The notes beneath the pieces are model-generated. The model did no database searches and was not told the origin of the DNA. It saw only the letters and a list, made by a program, of their open reading frames with translations. Source: Aspidiotus rigidus (lineage: Eukaryota; Arthropoda; Insecta; Hemiptera; Diaspididae). Taken from it: 64,000 bases of DNA. The DNA lies in contig JAVHKY010000038.1 of NCBI GenBank assembly GCA_035079385.1, positions 1,240,001 through 1,304,000 on the forward strand. The letters run 5' to 3'. The position numbers and the translations under genes are program-made. This document shows positions 45,335-55,310 of the stretch, piece by piece. Position 1 is the stretch's first letter; every line of letters starts with the position of its first letter.

Positions 45335-46198
45335 CGAGGTTGACGGGAACTATTTCCAAAGGTTGACCATGGGTACCCGAGTACCTGGACAAGAAAAAAA
45401 AAAAAGAAAGAGGACTTCGAGAAATTGCACCTTACATCCAAGATTGCATTTATGTAAGACTCATGGTGTATCTGCTACTCGTAGATGATCCAGTTAGCGT
45501 GAGCTCAAATATATGATGAACTTTTAAGAAACAGTTGTCGCTTGTCAGTTGATTTCCCTTTTTAAGATCGGATCAATGGAATGCCTAATATGGTAAATAA
45601 AGATCCAAATCTTTCATTGAAAAAGAGGTGAAATAATACTTTTGAGGCCATGTAGAAAAGATAGCATATTACGCTGTACAAGGGAACGAAGTAAGCAATA
45701 TTTGGATGGTAGGCTTTGGCGACTCCAGCCGTGGTGAGTGCCGCCATGCAGCGTGAGTTCATCGCTTACTTCGTTCTCATGTGGTGTACGCTATCTTTTG
45801 GTTCACGCAAACAATGTTTGTCACGTACGCAAGGGTTGGATTTCCAGTGGCTTCTTTCCCCCCCCCCCAAAAAAAAAAAAAAAAAAAATGAAAGGAAAAA
45901 GCGTGAGAGCTTTTTTATGTTTTATCTTTTGCTCGTCAAATGTCTTTCCCCTCCCAAAATAATCATCTTCTAAATCCGTCCCTGCGAACACAATGCGCAT
46001 GCGCGACGCGTTTTATTCCCTAGAGAAAGACGGGTACATTGTTTCTTCGTGAAGAACGAAAGGCGACTTCGCAGTGCATAACGCAGCACGTGAAGAACGC
46101 ATTTTCATTCCTCTGAACCGGAAATTATATAATAGGTAGCTCGATGGTAAAACTTTCTCCGAGTCCAATACCTCTTAGAGGAAGCCGCAGAGACGGAA
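45335..46198. other. Intergenic with a loose inverted repeat
   Basis: 45653-45802 contains imperfect inverted arms (gatagcatattacgctgtac...gaacgaagtaagc against gcttacttcgttct...gtgtacgctatc). A C/A homopolymer tract is at 45859-45888. No gene is seen. Confidence 0.4.
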
Positions 46199-48618
46199 TT
46201 TTAACAGGGAACCTGTTTGATGGAAATACATTTGGCAAATTTTTGCTGTCCACCTTCAGGGAATTTTTCGCAAAAATGCCCTTCCACCTACACTGGAGGC
46301 TAGAGGAATGACTCTCCTACGTTTTAGTAGCTTCGGGAAATTTTCAAGTTTGAGAAAATTGAAAAAGAGAATAACATGAAACAGGCATCCTGTTTTTCTT
46401 AATTCACCCGGGTAATGAACTCGGTCTTTCTAAGTCTCCTTTTTCTTGTACAAGTACAGCTCGAAATTCGAAATTTTTTATAGTTGTCTCCTCTTATTCG
46501 GAGAATTCAAATTCTTTCAAGTTCTGCTCCTCTTTTAACAGGGAACCTGTTTTATGGGGGCTATTTGAGAAATCTGCCGTCCGCCGTCCGCCGTGCGCCG
46601 TCCAGCGAAAAACTTAGAAAAAAATGACGGCTTCCTTAACGAAGTTAAACGAGGAACGCAGGGAACCTGTTTTATGATTCGAATGAGATTTGGTATTGAA
46701 AATTCAAGGAAGCCTAGATCATATATAGCTCGACAGTCGAAATTTTTCCAAGTCCCTCTCCTATCATATATGGCTCGAGAGTCGAAATTTTTCCAAGTCC
46801 CCCTCCTATCATATATAGCTCGAGAGTCGAAATTTTTCCAAGTTCCCCTCCTATCATATATAGCTCGAGAGTCGAAATTTTTCTAAGTCCCTCTCCTATC
46901 ATATATGGCTCGAGGGTCGAAATTTTTCTAAGTTTTTCGCTGGACGGCGGACGGCGCACGGCGGACGGCGGACGGCAGATTTCTCAAATAGCCCCCCATA
47001 AATCAGGTTCCCTGTTAAAATTTCGACCCTCGAGCCATATATGATAGGAGAGGGACTTAGAAAAATTTCGACACTCGAGCTATAGATGATAGGAGGGGAA
47101 CTTAGAAAAATTTCGACTCTCGAGCTATATATGATAGGAGGGGGACTTAGAAAGATTTCGACTCTCGAGCTATATATGATAGAAGGGGGACTTAGAAAAA
47201 TTTCGACTCTCGAGCCATATATGATAGGAGGGGGACTTAGAAAAATTTCGACTCTCGAGCTATATATGATAGGAGGGGGACTTAGAAAAAATTTCGACTC
47301 CCGAGCTATATATGATAGAAGGGGGACTTAGAAAAATTTCGACTCTCGAGCTATATATGATAGGAGAGGGACTTAGAAAAATTTCGACTATCGAGCTATA
47401 TATGATCTAGGCTTCCTTGAATTTTCAATACCAAATCTCATTCGAATCATAAAACAGGTTCCCTGCGTTCCTCGTTTAACTTCGTTAAGGAAGCCGTCAT
47501 TTTTTAACAGGGAACCTGTTTTATGGGGGCTATTTGAGAAATCTGCCGTCCGCCGTGCGCCGTGCGCCGTCCAGCGAAAAACTTAGAAAAATTTCGACCC
47601 TCGAGCCATATATGATAGGAGAGGGACTTGGAAAAATTTCGACTCTCGAGCTATATATGATAGAAGGGGGACTCGGAAAAATTTCGACTCTCGAGCCATA
47701 TATGATAGGAGGGGGACTTAGAAAAATTTCGACTCTCGAGCCATATATGATATAGTCTGTTCCAAATAAGACCAGCAAAAACCTCCGGGCAGACCACACT
47801 GAAAAATGTACACTATGCTTCCAGGCGTCGTTCTTACAACCAATCACAGACGCCTGCGCTAAGCGTTCGGTGTGAATTTCGGACTGCCCTCTTCCCCTGT
47901 GATGCCGCATCGTCCACAGGTTTTTGCTGGTCTTATTTGGAACAGACTATAGGAGAGGGACTTAGAAAAATTTCGACTCTCGAGCTATATATGATAGGAG
48001 AGGGACTTAGAGAAATTTCCACTCCCGAGCTATATATGATAGAAGGGGGACTTAGAAAAATTTCGACTCTCGAGCCATATATGATAGGAGGGGTACTTAG
48101 AAAAATTTCGACTCTCGAGCTATATATGATAGAAGGGGGACTTTGAAAAATTTCGACTCTCGAGCCATAGATGATAGGAGAGGGACTTAGAAAAATTTCG
48201 ACTCTCGAGCTATATATGATAGGAGAGGAACTTAGAGAAATTTCCACTCCCGAGCTATATATGATAGGAGGGGGACTTGGAAAAATTTCGACTCTCGAGC
48301 TATAATTATATGATAGAAGGGGGACTTGGAAAAATTTCGACTCTCGAGCCATATATGATAGGAGAGGGACTTAGAGAAATTCCCACTCCCGAGCTATATA
48401 TGATAGCAGGGGGACTTGGAAAAATTTCGTCTCTCGAGCGAGAAAATTCAGATTCTCAAACTATATTATGATAGGCTTATAGTAGGTCTAGGCCTTCTTT
48501 ATACTATCTTTGTCTAGGTCTAGGCTTCCTTGAATTTTCAATACCAAATCCCATTCGACTCATAAAACAGGTTCCCTGCGTTCCTCGTTTAACTTCGTTA
48601 AGGAAGCCGTCGTTTTTG
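46199..48618. repeat. Large symmetrical block of 45-bp satellite bounded by A and B termini
   Basis: The unit is about 45 bp (gggggacttagaaaaatttc, then gactctcgagctatatatgat). It runs in inverted orientation at about 46720-46936 and forward at 47021-47405, 47580-47750 and 47950-48470, roughly 25-30 copies. B termini (ttaacagggaacctgtt plus a ccgtccgcc-rich stretch) lie at 46201, 46535, 46937-47020 (inverted) and 47505. A termini (acggcttccttaacgaagtt...) lie at 46625 (forward) and at 47406-47502 and 48520-48618 (inverted). Because 45 is a multiple of three, long open frames run through it on both strands; they are not genes. Confidence 0.85.
47753..47949. mobile_element. 197-bp Tc1/mariner-type MITE inside the satellite
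   Basis: Perfect 32-bp terminal inverted repeats (tagtctgttccaaataagac, then cagcaaaaacct) with a TA duplication on each side (47751-47752, 47950-47951). Removing the element and one TA restores the satellite unit tatatgataggag. The pristine TIRs suggest a recent insertion. Confidence 0.9.
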
Positions 48619-51074
48619 AAGTAGATTTTCTAGAGCCCCATAAAATATATGAGTGAGGAAATGGGCGGCCATATTGAATCATTACGTTACTATTCATACT
48701 TACAGTTCCCTTTTCAGGTGAGGAATTTGTGCAATTAGTGAAATTAATTTGCATAACTCGATAGTGAGCGGTGAGGTTTTTCTTCTGCTTTGGCACATAT
48801 TCGAATAGTTTTATTTATTATTATTTTCAAATCATTATTTAAACTGTTATCAGTCATTAGAATAGGGAAGTTGGAAAATAATTGACGACGTTACGAGTAA
48901 ATATGGCAACCCATGTCTTGGCACTCGTATTTATAGGGCTTAATTTTTCTGCTCTTTGAAGTTTCATTTCAGGGAGAACGATGAGCGTCTAAAATAGGGT
49001 GAACCTCGCACTTTGCAATAGAAGTGAGAAATTTAGTAAGTATAACATAGTAAAGGGAATTTTATCGTGCAGAGAAAAATATATTATTCAAAGAGGAAAA
49101 AGTTCGGCCCTGCTCGCACAGTAAATGCACATAAGTAAACGTGAGAACGAATTTATCTATACCTATGATTTTACGTTTATTTATGTGCATTTACTGGACG
49201 AGCAGAGCCGAACTTTTTCCTCTTTGAATAAATTTGGTACACTTCTCTATCTCACCGTTGATCAACGAATTCAATCGGGAAACACCTTCGCAGACATCCG
49301 AAACAACATTCAAGGGAAATACTCCCCCCCCCCCCAAAAAAAAAAAAAAAATCAATTTTTTCATAATAAAAATACCTGATTTCAAATTTATTTTGCACAC
49401 AATTTTCGATTAAAAAGAACTACACGTTATTGATTTTGATCAATCAAAAGCTCCTAGCGAAAGGATTTCGAAACTGTTTCTACTTTCAACAGATTTTGAC
49501 AAAATAGCCCAGTTTTTTTTTTTTTTTGATATCTTACTACTTACTTGGAAATATTGAATTGCGACTTTTCTTTTCATACGTTTTAAAATTCTCCATTCAT
49601 TCAGCAAATTTTCACTCTAATTTACCATAAGTCGAAAGCTTGTAATCCAACTTGGGACATTTTATAAAAATATAAATTTTAACAGCCAAGACCCCACGGT
49701 GATCAACCGGCCAAGACACTTCGTGATAAAAAAAGTTAACGAAAACGACAATTATCATCATTTTTTACTATGTGCGTGGATCTTAAAACTAATCGCATTA
49801 TACTTTCTTACACAATATTTCGTCAGTACAAAAAGTTTTAAAATACTTAGAGATGCTTAAGTAAGAAAAAATTTTCCTTTTTCCCAAAAGTGGGATACAA
49901 ATACGAGTAAATGTTGCTACCCCCTTTTTTTCTGACAATAAATACGTCGTTTTTTCACACTTTGTCACTGGGCTGTTGTATTTCTGACAGCTTCTTGTAA
50001 TGAAATAAAAATAGCTCGATTTAGGTTATCTGCAAAAAGCGACCAAAAAAAAAATTTATTGCTCAAGAGTCAACTCACTCTACTATTGTTATCGCTTACA
50101 ACTGAAATAAGTTGAAGAGGTTAGCAAAGCCTCTTACCTTTACTAGAGCATTTTTTCAGCTAGGAACTTTGCTCTTATTATCCGTCCACTAGGCCTATTA
50201 CTTCTTTCATTGTCCGTCCAAAGTCCTCATTACTCTAATGCACCCAAAATTAATTACTCTATCCTTTATCTGATCGTGCATATTTCGATGTATCTTGTGT
50301 TACAGTCATAAATCCCTTCTCACATCTCTCGAGATAGCTTAGTAAGTAGAATAACGCTAGTTTCGAGTAATCCCCAAATTTGTTCCGATGGAAGTGATTG
50401 AGTTACTCCACTGGTTTCAGTATCCCTCAAAATTGACGTATCGTGTGCTTATCAAAATCTCTTGGGAATGTTCCTTAATTATAGGATGTTTCAGTGCTGT
50501 TGAGGAACTGGGAACTTTTCATAGAACGTACTTTCAAAGTTGTGGAACGAGTGTTCCTCCCGATTCCAGTGAACAAAATTTAATTTTTCGGGAAAAATAA
50601 TAATTTGATGAAGTGATAGGCACAGAATACATTTCCATAATGCATCAACACTCCAAGCGCTGCAGAACCAAAAGGACAAATCTGTGTAAGAAACTACCAT
50701 TTATAATTATTATTACCTATACAGATAATTATAAAAATATGGGTGTATAAAAAAGTTCCTGGTTCTTTGGAAATTTGAGTACTTGACTCACAAAATCACA
50801 GTTCGACTCAACAGAGATATAATTTCCACTCTGGTCACATTGAAGCTTATAGCTCAAAAGATTAAGAACAGTGAATTATTGACGTCATAAATAGATCACA
50901 AACGACCATGATACTTCTTTGGGACTGGGAAATTAAAGAGAATGATGTTATACAAATAGATCCCGGAGCACGTGTCGTATACTTTTCTCTATAACCACAC
51001 ATGATTCCTAAGGTCACGGTAGTCAATACTTTTCTCAGAGGATCCTTGATGTTCAGTGATTCAAAACTTAGCGA
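48619..51074. other. Spacer between satellite block and GT92 copy 2
   Basis: No gene is seen. The stretch is AT-rich with C/A, T and A runs (49323-49351, 49508-49527). It contains the inverted repeat listed separately. Confidence 0.4.
49086..49229. repeat. 144-bp hairpin with arms of about 56 bp
   Basis: The left arm attcaaagaggaaaaagttc...gtaaatgcacataagtaaac pairs with gtttatttatgtgcatttac...gaactttttcctctttgaat. The loop is about 30 bp. Probably a small hairpin MITE. Confidence 0.7.
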
Positions 51075-52682
51075 TCAAACGAATCCCAAATCAAAAAGTG
51101 TGTTTAAAGTATTTTCGACCAATGGTTTCTCGTACTTCCTCAGAGTAGTATCATTTTTTAGCTTCGGCCTTGCTTTCTCGCAACTTACGACATGGATCAT
51201 TTCACGATAGTGGTGCGATCGAGCTTCTTCTGGTACAATTCCATACATAAGAGATAAGGCATCTTTCCGAAAAGCTTCTTGCACAACGTGATTGTGTAAA
51301 GCTACTACCCAATTGGTATCGAAAAAAGTCTTGGTGACCTCTTTCATCCTCGTATTGCTATCGTAATGCAAAACATGTTGCAGCATATACATGTATGTTG
51401 GTATATCTTTGCGCCATTCAGTTGAGTTGTCGCATTCCTGAGTGAAAATAGTATTCGGAGCTGTAAAGGCCACTGCCTCGGCGTGAAACAAAGAGGATGC
51501 TTTTTTGGACAATTTATTAATAAGTTCTTTCCAATTATAATCTTCTGTAGGCACGATTACTTCGTCTATATCAAGCGGGGTAATGTAATTATACTTGTAC
51601 ATATTCCTATAAAAACAGTCGTTGATGGAAACAAGCTCATTAAGAGTTCGTTGGAAATAAGTTCTATACAAGTAGACATGCTGGAAGCTGGGCGCATTTG
51701 GTTGATCGCCTGCAAGGGTAATAGGTATTACCTCAGTTATACCTCGCCGGTTGTAATAGTCGAGTACCTTTGTAATGTTTTTGTGAAGATGTAGGGTGTA
51801 GAAAATTATTTTTTCCGCCCCTAGCTGTCGCAGAAGCTCGATCCATTCTATTATTCGTACTGATTTATCTTCGTGAAGATAGTCCAACATTTTCACACAA
51901 ACAGCAAAACGATCTTTTTTCTGGGCGACATCTTCAGGTTTTTCGTGGATAATGCGTAAGCTATTGGTGGCCATATCGCACTCTCTTTCGACCAGTGACA
52001 CAAAACTGGGCACACGTCCTTCAGATTTTCCCGGAAGTGGACACGTTATCAAGTATGAATAGAGAAGATTTTTAGGTTTTTTGCAGTAATTTGGCATGAT
52101 ATCAGTGAATCGTGTGGCCTCAACAATGATTGGTTCTGTCTCATTGGGGAACCACACCTGGCAGTAGGTTTTAATTACTGTTATTCTCGGCCAGTCAATC
52201 ATACCGATTATGCGAACGGCAGGACAGTAAGTACAGGCTTCTCTCACATCGTAGTAGGCGCTGAATAAGTAGAACATTCGTTTTTCTGTGCGTAAAATTT
52301 GCCAGTATATGTTATTGACTTTAAGTTGGTAAGGGTCGGGAAACCTCGCGCACGATTTATTCTTGTAGTATAAATTTTTATATTTATTTTCTTCCCAAAA
52401 TACTAACGGAAAATGAATCAAATTATTCTGAGCTTCTTTTATCGTATCGGTCTCGTTTTGACGAAAAAGGTCGACCTTGAGTTGGCGCTCGCAAAATCCA
52501 TTCGATACAGAGGGAAATTCTCGAAAGTTCGGTTCATAATGGATTGTCAAAATCGAAGATTGTTGTCCAACAGTCGTCGCAAAAATATCGCCGGAATAAC
52601 TATACATCATCAAAAGGGTGAAGATAGATGTCGTGATTATGAGAAATCCTAGTCTTATGTTCATTTCGTGATTCCTCATCAT
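51075..52682 (-). CDS. Glycosyltransferase family 92 (DUF23) protein, copy 2, 535 aa
   Basis: Close paralogue of 41263-42894, in the same orientation and with the same one-exon design. The N-terminal anchor is IRLGFLIITTSIFTLLMMYS. Shared catalytic-domain landmarks are CPAVRIIGMI, FAVCVKMLDYL, EWIELLRQLGAEKIIFY, INDCFYRN and the DxDE motif LDIDEVIVP. The region between about residues 80 and 300 is almost unchanged between the copies, while the N-terminal anchor/stem and the last 60 residues diverge. Compared with copy 1, a short stretch after HHYRE is missing near the C-terminus. A splice acceptor (ctttccag) lies about 20 nt upstream of the start on the minus strand, as in copy 1, so a 5' UTR intron probably predates the duplication. 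Predicted Golgi enzyme; sugar specificity unknown. Confidence 0.87.
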   Translation of the reverse strand: MMRNHEMNIRLGFLIITTSIFTLLMMYSYSGDIFATTVGQQSSILTIHYEPNFREFPSVSNGFCERQLKVDLFRQNETDTIKEAQNNLIHFPLVFWEENKYKNLYYKNKSCARFPDPYQLKVNNIYWQILRTEKRMFYLFSAYYDVREACTYCPAVRIIGMIDWPRITVIKTYCQVWFPNETEPIIVEATRFTDIMPNYCKKPKNLLYSYLITCPLPGKSEGRVPSFVSLVERECDMATNSLRIIHEKPEDVAQKKDRFAVCVKMLDYLHEDKSVRIIEWIELLRQLGAEKIIFYTLHLHKNITKVLDYYNRRGITEVIPITLAGDQPNAPSFQHVYLYRTYFQRTLNELVSINDCFYRNMYKYNYITPLDIDEVIVPTEDYNWKELINKLSKKASSLFHAEAVAFTAPNTIFTQECDNSTEWRKDIPTYMYMLQHVLHYDSNTRMKEVTKTFFDTNWVVALHNHVVQEAFRKDALSLMYGIVPEEARSHHYREMIHVVSCEKARPKLKNDTTLRKYEKPLVENTLNTLFDLGFV

Positions 52683-53385
52683 CGTAGATGTACTTCATTA
52701 CATTCCTGGAAAGCAAAGTAGCACTTCATTAATAACGGATGATACAAAAGATAGAAATATCGAATTTTGGATTCTAAAAGAAAGAGATGCAATAACTTTC
52801 ATTTTACAAATGAAGAAAATTTTGACAAACGTTAAGGTCTAGGGCGTACGCAGAGAAGAGAGCCTCTGAGCACATTACTTTGTAGAGATATAGCGAGGTC
52901 CAAAGTGGGAAGAGAAGGATCTCTAAAGATAATTTGAGAAGACAGACTCACAATTATGGGTCAATAATAATAAGAGAAACAGTTTGAGCTTGGTGCAAAA
53001 CGAAAGAGAAGGATTGAATTCCGAAAATATCAGAAAATGAGGGAGTCTTATGAAGAGGGGACGGAAAAAATGAGTTCCAAATTACGTGGCAAGAGAGGAA
53101 TGCAAAAAAGACAGAAATTTTGAGCTTTGGAAGAAAGAACTTCTGAGCAGTATGAGCCTTTCTGAGAAAGAGAGGCTGACTATAACTGCGAACTAAAGCG
53201 AAGGGGATCCTGTCTTGCTACTTGGTGTGAGGACTGAATAAATTGAAAGGATCTTCCAACGAAAAAGTTCAGGGTACTATTCAAGGAAAATATTGAACAA
53301 ATTCGGGAAGAGATAATGAGAATCATTCACCCCATCCCCAAGGAAACGGTATTCCTCGAGGTTCTTCCATCAAAGGAACTTTTTA
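52683..53385. other. Upstream flank of GT92 copy 2
   Basis: Purine-rich on the plus strand (many gagaaag/gagaag runs). The likely 5' UTR intron acceptor is at its left edge. No gene is seen. Confidence 0.35.
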
Positions 53386-53750
53386 GCGGGGAACCCGCTA
53401 TCCATTTTGTTAGGAGATTACATCCTCAGAAAACGTCCGCGTCCGCGTCCGCAGGTTAGGTTAGGTTACGGGACTTAGAAGAATTTCGAGTCTTGAGCTA
53501 TATATGATAGGAGGGGGACTTAGAAGAATTTCGAGTCTCGAGCTATATATGATAGGAGGGGGACTTGGAAGAATTGTGACTTCCGAGCTATATATGATAG
53601 AAGGGGGACTTAGAAGAATTTCGACTCTCGAGCTATATATGATAGGAGGGAATGTAGAATGATAATTTCGATTTGAATTATATGACAAGATTATCAACTC
53701 AGTACCGCACCACCTGAGAGGTCGAGTTAAGGAATTGCGGGTTCCCCGCT
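53386..53750. mobile_element. Satellite-bearing element with GCGGGGAACCCGC ends, 365 bp
   Basis: The left end is agcggggaacccgct and the right end gcgggttccccgct, inverted to each other. Inside are gcgtccgcgtccgc and four 45-bp-type units (gggggacttagaagaatttc...ctcgagctatatatgat). It is a diverged cousin of the ttaacagggaacctgtt family and gives that family's clearest pair of ends. Confidence 0.7.
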
Positions 53751-53751
53751 G

Positions 53752-55310
53752 CCATTGCGACGTCTGCAATGGCTTCTAATTTTTCTCTCATTGCCATCAA
53801 TAACATTACAAAAACCGTGAAACCGTCAGCATCAACCTTACTATCCTCGGATGACTTAAGCATTAATTTACCCTTCGGTAATGCAACATGCGTCCTCCAT
53901 CTCCTCCGAAAAACAATCAACAAACTACACTCCTGGCTCTCTCTCTGTCCCCCCAGAAAATTCATAGTCTTTCAAAAGCCATGTCAGCAACTGATCAGAT
54001 GTCTTTACGACCCCATCCCGAAAGTAGACACTAAGCACTACAAAACTTCTAGGCTAGAATTTCCATACCCCTAAATCTTGGATCCTCCCTATCAAACTAA
54101 CGAAAGTAAAATCCTTAATGAACTCAAATTCATTTTTCACCCTACAGACGGTTGTAACCGTGAAGTCTTTCTCCTCCTCTAACCGAGTTTAATCCGTTCA
54201 ATTCTCGATTACGACTCACCTATCTGCGGCTTAGTATCCCCTTCTCACCTAAAACTTCTTGACACTGTTCAAAACTCAGCACTCAGAATAGCTACCACAG
54301 ATTTTCAAATCAGTCTGACCGACAACGTCAACACAGATACAGGTATCACCCCACTTCATCACTGCCACCTCAAACCAACCGCCACTCTATAATATCCTTA
54401 AACCCCAGTTCATTAACACATGTTCCACTAAACATTCCAATCTAGAATTTAAACTATCTCACTCCTTTGAATCCCACTGTCGTACCCGCATCATTCCCTG
54501 AACCTCCGTGGCTCTCCCCCCTCCCCAAAATGATACGCGTTCTCAAACGCACCCCCTACGTATTAACGAATTCCTAGAAATGTATCACAATCCTGTCCTA
54601 TGCTTTACTGATGGTTTTCAACAAAAGTGGCTTCGCGTCCTCCATGGGGTATATTACAGTCTCTTACCGTCACCGCAACCATGCATTAGTCTACATTACT
54701 GAATTACAAACCATGTGCAGTTGTTTCGAGCACTTCCTCACCATTCCTCTTCTCTCTTTTCCTATTACTCCAGTATTGATCGACTCTGACTCCGCTTGCC
54801 ACCCTTTTCCTCATCCGTTCATAAATCGTATTCACGCTCTCATCATCACATTCTACACCAATTCCATGCCGATATTCCTCACCTGGGTCCCAGGCCACGA
54901 AGTTATCCTATTTTTTGCCGGACGGCACACGACGCGCGGCGATTTTCCCAAGTCCTTCCCCCCCCCCCCCCATGAAACAGGTTCCCTGGTAAAAATCGAC
55001 AAAGCAGCTAAACAAGCAACCAATCACCCCTCACACTCCAACCACTTGAAACACATCAACAAATACATTGACCAAGTATGATTCACTCCATTGATCTGAC
55101 CTCAAATATCGCTCAAAAAGGCTAGCTCAAATTAAAAATATTCCCATCCCTGGACTTCTCACATTACCTCGTTCGCAGGGGAGAAATAATCACTAGTCGT
55201 ATCAGAATCAGTCACACTAGACTCAGGCACAACCGTCTTATCACTCATCTCATACCTGTTCCTCCCTTATCCATTAAACACAGCTCGTTAATATTAAGAT
55301 GCAGTTTAAA
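53752..55310 (+). mobile_element. Decayed I-type LINE (RT, RNase H, C-terminus)
   Basis: Readable pieces in order: SNFSLIAINNITK with LLSSDDLSI (usually a YVDD/FADD box), LHLLRKTINKLHSWLSL, then ILDYDSPICGLVSPSHLKLL and TVQNSALRIATTDFQ (near 54220-54310), an RNase H with CFTDGFQQK (54602), VLIDSDSA (54774) and FLTWVPGHE (54876), then DKAAKQATNHP (54996) and RIRISHTRLRHNRLITHLIP (55200). Many stops and frameshifts; inactive. Confidence 0.72.
54910..54994 (-). repeat. Solo B terminus inserted in the LINE RNase H
   Basis: An 85-bp block with gccggacggcac, a run of 13 C and aaacaggttccctggtaaaa splits the RNase H between WVPGHE and DKAAKQA. It is the inverted B end of the 45-bp satellite family. 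Confidence 0.65.

Noticed and set aside
46593..48471. Several open frames of 60-140 codons on both strands with repeating [10 protein letters not shown] / [12 protein letters not shown] peptides
   Set aside because: They are translations of the 45-bp satellite unit, whose length is a multiple of three, so frames stay open by structure alone.
46535..48618. CRISPR-like array of regular repeats
   Set aside because: Units are contiguous with no unique spacers, occur in both orientations, and the context is eukaryotic.
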